DNA of 5,090 bases from the NCBI GenBank assembly GCA_938024025.1, contig CALJBY010000057.1, positions 1 to 5,090 of the forward strand. The letters are read 5' to 3'. A program made the position numbers and the translations under genes. Shown here in pieces: positions 1 to 5,090 of this stretch. The notes beneath the pieces are model-generated. The model worked only from the letters and a program-made list of their open reading frames with translations. It had not been told where the DNA came from and ran no database searches. Within the stretch, counting starts at the first letter, position 1; every line of letters starts with the position of its first letter. This DNA comes from an uncultured bacterium. Its GTDB lineage: Bacteria; Desulfobacterota; WTBG01.

Positions 1-762
1 CTAGTAATAATCATGCACGATCGAATAAACCTCATCTTCGGGTCTATCGATTGAAGACTCGATTCCTGAGTTCCGCCGCGTACGACCAGCCACATACTGG
101 AACACAGGACCCGATCGCTCCTCATCACATGCAAGACAATCATTTAAACTGCCATCAGATTTATTAAAGGGTTCCTTACGTATCCAGGAATCAATACAGG
201 GCCACAAGCACTCATGCGCCGTGTTTTTAGCATTGTAGTACCAGGTTTCAGCACACGGGGGAGTAAAACCAAGATCCTCAAGGCAGTTACTACTCCATGG
301 TTTGAACCAGACCAGTGCAGAACACCTTCGAACGGGAGTTGTCAGGTCCCGGTAGTAGAGATAGGTCGCCAAGTCCTGCAGGGTAGAACACGTGCCGCAA
401 TGTCCTTTGTGTGTAACCGTGTAGCCGTAATCCTCAGCAGCAGACTCATCACTAAATGTTGCTATGACGTAGTGAATGCGGTCATCTTCGTATTGAATGG
501 CGCAGACTGCTTCTTCTGGAAATGCAAACCAGGATGACTCCTGGAAATCCTCGTAGGGGTCCCCCTCAACAGCTATCGGGTTACGTATAACTTTTTTGTA
601 GAATGCCTCAATGACTGCATCATCGTATTCCTGGATTTCACTTTGCCCCCCTGCCGGAGCGATAGAGGCTGCCACAAGGATGATCCCCAGCAGTCCCCGT
701 AAAGTCCTGCCTAAAATTATTAACGTGCATCGCAAAAAGTATTCGCGGTTTTCCTGGAGCAT
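1..762 (-). CDS. Secreted Cys-rich protein of unknown function (253 aa)
   Basis: I cannot assign a function. The N-terminus looks like a signal peptide: Arg residues (R6, R11, R19, R22), a hydrophobic stretch at about 23-34, then A-P-A at 35-37 as a plausible cleavage site. The mature part has 10 Cys (87, 122, 125, 147, 160, 170, 185, 189, 209, 212), an even number that fits a disulphide-bonded exported protein. Distinctive blocks are GHCGTCSTLQDLATY (120-134), TTPVRRC (141-147), LGFTPPCAETWYYN (164-177), then CLAC (209-212) and AGRTRRNSGIESSI (225-238). They look like conserved family signatures. My unverified recollection is that similar proteins occur in algae, oomycetes and fungi. The ATG at 760-762 is the first standard start in a frame open back to a TGA at 880-882. 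Its Shine-Dalgarno is weak (GGGGACGAG, six bases from the ATG). The stop occupies the first three bases of the window, so its downstream neighbour is not visible. It is divergent from the ferrochelatase-like gene. Confidence 0.82.
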   Translation of the reverse strand: MLQENREYFLRCTLIILGRTLRGLLGIILVAASIAPAGGQSEIQEYDDAVIEAFYKKVIRNPIAVEGDPYEDFQESSWFAFPEEAVCAIQYEDDRIHYVIATFSDESAAEDYGYTVTHKGHCGTCSTLQDLATYLYYRDLTTPVRRCSALVWFKPWSSNCLEDLGFTPPCAETWYYNAKNTAHECLWPCIDSWIRKEPFNKSDGSLNDCLACDEERSGPVFQYVAGRTRRNSGIESSIDRPEDEVYSIVHDYY

Positions 763-1020
763 AAAGAACTCGTCCCCAATCTGAGGGTGGTACTTCTTTA
801 CAGCAGCATGAGAAGATAGCAGCCAAGTGAAAACAGTCTCCGGTGGTAAGAGCCAGTATAAAAAAATCCCTTTTGCGTGTCAAACAAAAGATGATCACAC
901 GCTCCGCAAGCGAGCACTTTGAACAGGAAACAAAAACACAAAAGCCGAGGCAGGTAGAGAGAATAATAACCTTTCTAAGGTGGGCGCTCAAAGACACAGG
1001 TGCTTGTGAGGATCTGATAG

Positions 1021-1056
1021 CAATAAAAAGGGGGAATGATGCCCCCACCATTCCCC
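1021..1056 (-). terminator. Terminator-like hairpin facing the minus strand
   Basis: Read on the minus strand, GGGGAATG (1049-1056) pairs perfectly with CATTCCCC (1031-1038) across a 10-base loop. It is followed by C and then TTTTTATTG (1021-1029). A second pairing of the same region, GGGGG (1042-1046) with CCCCC (1030-1034) across a 7-base loop, abuts the T tract even more tightly. This is the form of an intrinsic terminator for leftward transcription, yet no convincing minus-strand gene lies upstream of it. It could end a short RNA, or act as an attenuator in the leader of the Cys-rich gene at 1-762. The function is inferred; the stems and T tract are seen directly. Confidence 0.45.
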
Positions 1057-1117
1057 ATGATGCAAGGAAGAGGAACAACCCCTTCCCCAACGCACTATAG
1101 GTATCTTATCGGCATAG

Positions 1118-1124
1118 TAGGAGG
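1118..1124 (+). promoter_or_regulatory. Shine-Dalgarno TAGGAGG of the possible small ORF
   Basis: TAGGAGG lies five bases before a GTG codon at 1130. It is as good as the sites of the two large plus-strand genes, and it is the main reason to take the small ORF seriously. Confidence 0.4.
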
Positions 1125-1129
1125 CTGAC

Positions 1130-1252
1130 GTGACTACCGACAAACTCCCGTCTACAATCCGGGATGTTCGGACCATTCAAGGGCATAAAAAAGCAGTGTT
1201 GACAGAAAAGGGAGATAAGAGATTGCATTGTTGCTCTCTTTACTATATATAA
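1130..1252 (+). CDS. Possible small protein (40 aa, GTG start)
   Basis: A GTG codon at 1130 opens a 40-codon frame ending at TAA 1250-1252. It sits five bases after a near-perfect TAGGAGG. The product starts MTTDKLPSTIRDVRTIQGHK and ends with HCCSLYYI. It is basic (10 Lys and Arg) and has an adjacent Cys pair (C34, C35). I recognise no family and see no signal peptide or membrane segment. The 3' end overlaps the TATAAT of the promoter candidate for the downstream ferrochelatase-like gene, so the two readings partly compete. It could be a leader peptide, an independent small protein, or a chance frame. The short length and lack of homology evidence keep confidence low. Confidence 0.28.
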   Translation: MTTDKLPSTIRDVRTIQGHKKAVLTEKGDKRLHCCSLYYI

Positions 1253-1253
1253 T
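1223..1253 (+). promoter_or_regulatory. Candidate sigma-70-type promoter of the ferrochelatase-like gene
   Basis: A perfect TATAAT lies at 1248-1253, within the AT-rich run TATATATAAT. TTGCAT at 1223-1228 is a weak -35, 19 bases from TATAAT or 17 bases from the overlapping TATATA at 1246-1251. A start near 1260 would give a leader of about 70 bases before the ATG at 1332. The -10 is good, but the -35 matches the consensus only in TTG, so activation or another sigma factor is possible. Confidence 0.4.
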
Positions 1254-1316
1254 TCCTGAAAGGCTACAACAGTATCCGTAGTACCTCATACTACTACTAT
1301 CCAGTATCAACTAACT

Positions 1317-1325
1317 AAAGGAGGG
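1317..1325 (+). promoter_or_regulatory. Strong Shine-Dalgarno AAAGGAGGG
   Basis: AAAGGAGGG, with the GGAGG core at 1320-1324 seven bases before the ATG at 1332, fixes the start of the ferrochelatase-like gene. This start also gives the membrane anchor its full length. Confidence 0.85.
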
Positions 1326-1331
1326 AAAAAC

Positions 1332-2771
1332 ATGGCACTTTTGCTGGCATCGTTGATCGTAGTTATTATACTCGTTGTTTGCAGCTATGGAGTCTACAAA
1401 TACAAAAATCAGAGACCCAAGCCTGACTATTTTGAATATTACAAAACACAGGACAAGGTCCCTAAGGGTAAGACAGGGGTATTTGCAACCTGTTTAATCA
1501 TGACAGAGGATCACAGCCACGAGATGTTTCACAACGTTACCTATAAGGTATTTAACCAGGTTGTACCCTGGCCATTTAGAAACCTTGCCCTCAGGGATAC
1601 CGGCATAGCCCTTTTAGACCCGGCACACACCCATGCACAAAAGGAATTTACACCCACTCACCTGGAAGATGCATTTGGCAATGACAAGGATCGTGACGGC
1701 TTTCCCTGGATGGAAAAATACAAGAAGGGAGAACTTACCTGGGTACCCCCATCCAAAATGCTCTACCTCGATCATGGCTATTTTCTCTATAAGGCGCGTC
1801 AAAGCGGAGAGCCAACCCTCATTGGTAAAATGGCAAACTACTCAAGGCTCTACTACTACGGCTGTGGTATTACCCAAAAGAAATCTCCCCACTGGAAGGG
1901 ATCCTGGGCAATAATAAACGGGACTTTTGATCGCTTGAGGAAGCAGTACCCTGATGTGGAATTCCGGGGTGCAAGCAGCCTCTTTCTCCATGACATGAGG
2001 GTCAAGCTCCGAGAGTTGCTCGATGCCGGTTGTGAAACTATTGTGATTGCTGCACCCATGGCCATATTCTCTCACTTTGAGGAATTCAATTCAAGTTTCC
2101 GTCACAGTTTTGAATATATAGAAGAATGGGAAGAAGAACATCCGGGGAAAAAGATTAAAGTAATCCTTGCGCCCCAGATGGGAGACTTCCGGCCCCTGCA
2201 ACAGGCTTTTCTTGAAATGCTCAAGGACCGCTTGGACACCGTACCTGAGGGTTCGGATGTTTTTGTTGCCGTAACAGTTCATGGTATGCCCTGGGACAGC
2301 TTCAAATGGGAGGCATGGTTGCAACTTGCTCCTGCACATCGTGACAAGCTGTTTGACGGTTGCAAAGAGTTATTGAAAGAATATAAATTTGGAAGGACAA
2401 AGGTGGTTATTTGTCAGGATGAGTTTTCCGATCCCATCTGGGATCCCAAGGAAAAGTATCTTTCAACCAACCGGGCATACCGGAGTGCAATAAATGATGG
2501 ATACGATTATGCAATTGGGCTTCCCATCGAGTTTTTTGCGGAAAATTCAGACACGCTCATGCATCACGCGATGAAGTGCTATGAGAATTTCGACCAGTAT
2601 GACGTAAATGAACCCGTTACCTATCCTGATTGGTCGATTCCCTATACACGGGAATTTGTTCAGGGAAAGACGCACGTTATTTATAATGGTTTGCCCGTGG
2701 GCAAATATCAAAAACATGTGATCGAGGCATACTACCAGGCGATTGATTCCGTCTTATCAAAAAGAAAATAG
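1332..2771 (+). CDS. Membrane-anchored ferrochelatase-like (HemH-fold) protein, 479 aa
   Basis: Residues 2-21 form one hydrophobic segment with no preceding charge, followed by basic residues (K23, K25, R28, K30). By the positive-inside rule, the large domain should be cytoplasmic. From about residue 186 the sequence follows ferrochelatase: FLHDMRVKLRELLDAGCETI then APMAIFSHFEEFNSSF (241-256), at the family's PxYPQYSxSTTGS position. It continues with VTVHGMP (315-321), CQDEFSDPIWDP (361-372), GLPIEFFAENSDTL (396-409) and NGLPVGKY (452-459). H317 matches the catalytic His (human H263). The position of the catalytic Glu (human E343, in DHIETL) is D407, and the preceding His is N405. Bacterial ferrochelatases are about 310-360 residues. 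The excess lies mainly in the anchor and in residues 50-185, which resemble no ferrochelatase N-lobe I know and are His-rich (HSHEMFH at 61-67, DPAHTH at 96-101). The fold assignment is fairly firm; haem synthesis is doubtful. It may instead handle another metal, tetrapyrrole or unrelated ligand. It has its own promoter candidate and strong ribosome binding site, and the lipoprotein gene follows 82 bases later. Confidence 0.85.
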   Translation: MALLLASLIVVIILVVCSYGVYKYKNQRPKPDYFEYYKTQDKVPKGKTGVFATCLIMTEDHSHEMFHNVTYKVFNQVVPWPFRNLALRDTGIALLDPAHTHAQKEFTPTHLEDAFGNDKDRDGFPWMEKYKKGELTWVPPSKMLYLDHGYFLYKARQSGEPTLIGKMANYSRLYYYGCGITQKKSPHWKGSWAIINGTFDRLRKQYPDVEFRGASSLFLHDMRVKLRELLDAGCETIVIAAPMAIFSHFEEFNSSFRHSFEYIEEWEEEHPGKKIKVILAPQMGDFRPLQQAFLEMLKDRLDTVPEGSDVFVAVTVHGMPWDSFKWEAWLQLAPAHRDKLFDGCKELLKEYKFGRTKVVICQDEFSDPIWDPKEKYLSTNRAYRSAINDGYDYAIGLPIEFFAENSDTLMHHAMKCYENFDQYDVNEPVTYPDWSIPYTREFVQGKTHVIYNGLPVGKYQKHVIEAYYQAIDSVLSKRK

Positions 2772-2841
2772 AAAAAAAGTGTATTCAATGTACACGGTGG
2801 GCTTATTTATAGTCGTACAGAAATTGATCTGACGATTTTAC

Positions 2842-2847
2842 AAGGAG
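2842..2847 (+). promoter_or_regulatory. Shine-Dalgarno AAGGAG of the lipoprotein gene
   Basis: AAGGAG lies six bases before the ATG at 2854 and supports that start, which also yields a complete lipoprotein signal peptide. No strong promoter is visible in 2772-2841. Confidence 0.75.
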
Positions 2848-2853
2848 AATGCC

Positions 2854-4548
2854 ATGAAAGTACAGACCGTTATCTCTTCTATCCTGATCCTACTGGTAGT
2901 ATTCCTTGTCAGCCTGGTAAGCTGTAAAAAACAAATAGCAACCGAGAAAAAGGAATGCTTCTGCTCAGACGGTAGGGTGAGCGTTCAAAACTGCAGGGTT
3001 GACGGTAGCGGCTGTGAACCCTGCGAGTGCAGTGAGTATTCCATCTGGTGCGATCCCGACACCAAACTGTGCTGGCAGGACCCCCAGAGAGAGGCATTCA
3101 ACTATGATGACATCGGCGTTACCGCAAAAGAAGCTGTTCAATACTGTGACGAACTGGTGCTGGGAGGATATGACGACTGGCGTATACCGACCATTGCGGA
3201 GTTGAGGAGCCTCCTTGCCGGCACTCCGGAAACCGCACCGGGCGGGCCCTGCCCCGTAGATGATGACTGCACCTTTATGGACAGCTGGGACCCCTCCTGT
3301 ATTGGCAGTGCTTTTGGCAAGGGTCCCGGTGTCGATGGATGCTACCTTAAAGACGGGCTCACCGGAACCTGCAACAAACCGGACAGCTTTTCAGCAGGGC
3401 ACTACCTGGAGGTCTGGGCTTTAGAATCTGCCAGCGACGACGAGCGCTGGATTTCCAGTATCATGCCCGAAATCGGCGGGGTCTGTTTCAATCACACCTG
3501 CAGCGTTGGGGATGTGCGCTGTGTCAGGGGTGCGCCCGGCAGTCCTGCCCTCTGTGTTGACCAGTCTGACTGTATACCGGGTAAGACCAGACGGTGCGAA
3601 TGCAAAGGCTATCAGCAGCCTCCGGGTGCCCAGGTCTGTAGCGATGACGGTACCTGCTGGGGTCCTTGCGAATGTACTAACCACACCCGAAATCCCCAAG
3701 TCACACCGGAATGTTTCAATGACATCTGCCCCAAGAGTGACAAGCTGGAACTGACCATCGATATACCCGAAGGCATGGAGCTTCCTTCCGAACCGCACAT
3801 GCTGATTGCATTTCTCTATGAAGCCGACCGATGGGGATTCCCCCCCTCAAGACCCCCGGACGGCGGGGACCACCATGATCAGATCATAAAACCCGGTATG
3901 CCCCCCTACAAGGTGACGGTGCCGGCATGCACCTATTACGGCGAATATTCCCTTATGGGCAATTATCAGCTCTATATCCATCTCCAAATGGAAGAAAAAT
4001 TTCCTCCCATCCCCGTCACCGGGGACTATTACTGGGGCAACAAACAGCCACCCTTCACGTTCCCGCTCAGTGGGGTTGAACATCAAGCGAGCAGCCGCGC
4101 AGTACAAATCACCCTTGACCCAGTTGGCCAGGGAGACTGCCCGGATGACAAACCCATTAAGTGCTCTGATGGAACCTGTGTGAAGGAAACGTCAGAGTGT
4201 GCCGGCTGTGGCGAGGGAAAGCCGGTACCGGACGACTCACCGGTGCTGACCTGCCGCTACGTCAGCACATTTGTGGACAACAACTGTGCTGATTTTCCGA
4301 TCAACCAGGGATGGACCAGTGCCGAAGTTGAAGCTTTTTGCAAAGGCCAGCAGGGTGCCGATGCCTCAACGGTCATCGTAACCCAGGGTAAGAGCTGCAT
4401 GGTTGAAAAGGGCATGACCAGTGACAGTACGCGCTGTGTTACGGATGAATCCGGTAAGACCTGGTACGCCTACGGAGTACCGGGCTTCGTCTGCTCTACC
4501 TTCATGGGGGGTAAGAACCAGAGCGGTCCCTTCTGTGAGGAGTACTGA
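2854..4548 (+). CDS. Cys-rich lipoprotein with DUF1566 domain (564 aa)
   Basis: The N-terminus is a lipoprotein signal: K2, a hydrophobic core at about 7-20, and the lipobox L-V-S-C with C24 as the lipidated residue. K25 and K26 rather than Asp follow, consistent with outer-membrane or surface placement. There are 40 further Cys, an even number suggesting extensive disulphides. Domains in order: a CxC...CxC motif (35-59); a DUF1566 (Lcl C-terminal-like) domain at about 64-225, with its usual LCWQDP, WRIPTIAELRSLL and closing VRCVRG; and a second CxC motif (248-274). Then comes a Cys-poor, probably beta-rich region (296-424) holding only C359. Next is a short Cys cluster (429-452) with KCSDGTC, and finally an unassigned Cys-containing tail (453-564). 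DUF1566 domains are common in secreted and surface proteins of deltaproteobacteria-like lineages and bacteroidetes. Some Lcl proteins are adhesins, but no ligand can be named here. It probably shares transcription with the preceding gene, and a strong terminator follows at 4618-4651. Confidence 0.85.
   Translation: MKVQTVISSILILLVVFLVSLVSCKKQIATEKKECFCSDGRVSVQNCRVDGSGCEPCECSEYSIWCDPDTKLCWQDPQREAFNYDDIGVTAKEAVQYCDELVLGGYDDWRIPTIAELRSLLAGTPETAPGGPCPVDDDCTFMDSWDPSCIGSAFGKGPGVDGCYLKDGLTGTCNKPDSFSAGHYLEVWALESASDDERWISSIMPEIGGVCFNHTCSVGDVRCVRGAPGSPALCVDQSDCIPGKTRRCECKGYQQPPGAQVCSDDGTCWGPCECTNHTRNPQVTPECFNDICPKSDKLELTIDIPEGMELPSEPHMLIAFLYEADRWGFPPSRPPDGGDHHDQIIKPGMPPYKVTVPACTYYGEYSLMGNYQLYIHLQMEEKFPPIPVTGDYYWGNKQPPFTFPLSGVEHQASSRAVQITLDPVGQGDCPDDKPIKCSDGTCVKETSECAGCGEGKPVPDDSPVLTCRYVSTFVDNNCADFPINQGWTSAEVEAFCKGQQGADASTVIVTQGKSCMVEKGMTSDSTRCVTDESGKTWYAYGVPGFVCSTFMGGKNQSGPFCEEY
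2956..3030 (+). repeat. Cys motif copy 1 (protein-level repeat)
   Basis: Residues 35-59 of the lipoprotein follow the pattern C-F-C, C47, G-S-G-C54, then C57-E-C59. They match residues 248-274 in spacing. The similarity is in the protein pattern; the DNA of the two copies is well diverged. Confidence 0.6.
3595..3675 (+). repeat. Cys motif copy 2 (protein-level repeat)
   Basis: Residues 248-274 follow C-E-C, C262, D-D-G-T-C268, W-G-P-C272-E-C274. Relative to copy 1 they carry two extra residues. From memory, such CxC...GxxxC...DGxxxxxCxC modules occur in multi-copy form in Cys-rich proteins of Myxococcota-like bacteria. Confidence 0.6.
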
Positions 4549-4579
4549 GTTGGAGTTCAGAACAGTCCCGGTAACTATA

Positions 4580-4617
4580 CAGTTTGCAGCATAGGCAAAC
4601 TGGTGCATTATGCCTAT
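4580..4617. repeat. Two overlapping, mutually exclusive inverted repeats
   Basis: CAGTTTGC (4580-4587) pairs perfectly with GCAAACTG (4595-4602) across 7 bases. ATAGGCA (4591-4597) pairs with TGCCTAT (4611-4617) across 13 bases. The stems share bases 4595-4597, so they cannot form together in full. They lie between the lipoprotein stop and the terminator, and could be read in transcripts from either side. Confidence 0.5.
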
Positions 4618-4651
4618 AAAGCATGTGCCGCGTTAGCGGTACATGCTTTTT
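4618..4651. terminator. Intrinsic terminator between convergent genes
   Basis: A 14-base stem, AAAGCATGTGCCGC (4618-4631) with GCGGTACATGCTTT (4636-4649), has a single G-U wobble and a GTTA loop. Five T (4647-4651) close it in the plus direction, so it should end the lipoprotein transcript. It abuts the stop codon of the minus-strand epimerase gene at 4652-4654. Read leftward it has only a short TTTAT tail, so it may work weakly for that gene too. Confidence 0.85.
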
Positions 4652-5090
4652 CTAGGGGAAAAGTTCTTTTTTTATTCCATAGAGAGCGGTTAAAAAATCA
4701 TCGTCTACCCACTGATAACCTGCTTCATGTAATCTTGCTGGAAACACGTTCAGCGGATAGAGGAAAATTTTTGCCCGCTGTCCCAAAAACAGCTTCAAGA
4801 GTGCTGCAGGGACTCTGTAGAGCACCGGGCGATGCATTACCGTTGCAAAACACCTGGTCATCTCATCAGCCGTTACTGTTTTCGGGGAGGACACATTGAA
4901 AATCCCGCTTAATGTATCATTTGATATGAACATATCCATAATGCGGGCAATATCCTTATGAGATACCCAGGAAACAATGGGATTTTCTTTCCCCAGGTAC
5001 CCTAACACACCATACTTCGCCAGCAGGAATTGCATCTTTACATAGGATACCGGTGCTATGACAATACCGTATCGGGGTATTACTATTCTG
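4652..5090 (-). CDS. TIGR01777/YfcH-type NAD(P)-dependent epimerase, C-terminal part (partial)
   Basis: This is the C-terminal half, about 145 residues, of an SDR-type sugar-nucleotide-epimerase-like protein of the YfcH/SDR39U1 group (TIGR01777), usually near 300 residues. The frame is open to the window edge, and residues upstream of the Met at 5035 still match the family (RIVIPRYGIVIAP, the family's RxGxVLSP position). That Met is therefore internal and the true start lies outside. GYLGKENPIVSWVSHKDIARIM matches the conserved GxGxQWxSWIHxDDxxxxI block. The next match is the SGIFNVSSPKTVT segment. MHRPVLYRVPAALLKLFLG and VFPARLHEAGYQW correspond to the C-terminal DUF1731 domain. The Rossmann NAD(P)-binding half and the catalytic YxxxK are not in view. 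The physiological substrate of this family is not established. It converges on the lipoprotein gene and shares a terminator with it. Confidence 0.88.
   Translation of the reverse strand, partial: RIVIPRYGIVIAPVSYVKMQFLLAKYGVLGYLGKENPIVSWVSHKDIARIMDMFISNDTLSGIFNVSSPKTVTADEMTRCFATVMHRPVLYRVPAALLKLFLGQRAKIFLYPLNVFPARLHEAGYQWVDDDFLTALYGIKKELFP

Larger units (their letters stand above)
763..1331. other. 569-base divergent intergenic region
   Basis: This gap separates the minus-strand Cys-rich gene from the plus-strand ferrochelatase-like gene and should hold the promoters of both. It contains a minus-facing terminator-like hairpin (1021-1056), a possible 40-codon ORF (1130-1252), and a TATAAT-bearing promoter candidate (1223-1253). 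Open frames on both strands between about 840 and 1100 lack ribosome binding sites and have no recognisable product. I see nothing further in 763-1020 except a stop-free 39-codon extension in the frame of the downstream minus gene, which has no ATG, GTG or TTG start. Confidence 0.7.

Noticed and set aside
638..1090. 150-codon minus-strand open frame with hydrophobic, Cys-containing product
   Set aside because: It starts at TTG with no ribosome binding site, overlaps the start of the Cys-rich gene in another frame, and contains the terminator-like hairpin. No family is recognised.
843..1100. 85-codon plus-strand open frame in the divergent gap
   Set aside because: The GTG start and the internal ATG at 891 both lack a Shine-Dalgarno, and the product is low-complexity, basic and unrecognised.
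1199..1204. Perfect TTGACA hexamer
   Set aside because: No acceptable -10 lies 15-19 bases downstream (1222-1227 reads ATTGCA), and the TATAAT is 43 bases further on.
2779..2795. Small hairpin GTGTA/TACAC between the ferrochelatase-like and lipoprotein genes
   Set aside because: Only five base pairs, AT-rich, and no following T tract, so it is not a credible terminator.
3421..3798. 125-codon minus-strand open frame inside the lipoprotein gene
   Set aside because: It is opposite a well-supported coding region with a lipobox, DUF1566 motifs and ordered Cys, and it has no features of its own.
4652..5035. Reading the minus-strand epimerase fragment as a complete 127-aa protein starting at 5035
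   Set aside because: The frame continues upstream to the window edge, and those residues match the family, so this Met is internal.

Overview
The window looks like chromosomal DNA of a Gram-negative bacterium. It holds four genes or gene parts, plus one possible small ORF. A lipoprotein signal with Lys-Lys after the lipidated Cys, strong AGGAGG-type ribosome binding sites, and a DUF1566-type Cys-rich surface lipoprotein point loosely to the former Deltaproteobacteria (Myxococcota, Desulfobacterota, Bradymonadota or similar). This is inference: no rRNA or marker gene is present.

Layout. (1) Positions 1-762, minus strand: a complete gene for a secreted Cys-rich protein of unknown function. It has two distinctive motifs, GHCGTCSTLQDLATY and AGRTRRNSGIESSI. 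(2) Positions 763-1331: a 569-base divergent gap. It contains a terminator-like hairpin facing the minus strand (1021-1056), a possible 40-codon ORF with a good Shine-Dalgarno (1130-1252), and a TATAAT promoter candidate for the next gene. (3) Positions 1332-2771, plus strand: a 479-residue protein with one N-terminal membrane anchor and a C-terminal part that reads as a divergent ferrochelatase (HemH) fold. The catalytic His is kept, but the usual catalytic Glu appears as Asp. (4) Positions 2854-4548, plus strand: a 564-residue lipoprotein with 40 Cys besides the lipidated one, a DUF1566 (Lcl C-terminal-like) domain and two copies of a CxC...CxC motif. It lies 82 bases after the ferrochelatase-like gene with no convincing terminator between, so the two may be co-transcribed. 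(5) Positions 4549-4651: a convergent gap with overlapping hairpins and a good terminator. (6) Positions 4652-5090, minus strand: the C-terminal half of a TIGR01777/YfcH/SDR39U1-type epimerase, running off the window edge.

How the genes may work together is largely unknown. Three of the four larger products are predicted to be membrane-anchored or exported, and two are exceptionally Cys-rich, so the locus has an envelope flavour. The most unusual item is the membrane-anchored, enlarged ferrochelatase-like protein. It is unlikely to be the housekeeping haem enzyme, and its substrate cannot be told from the sequence. I found no CRISPR array, tRNA, rRNA, insertion sequence or recognisable defence system.
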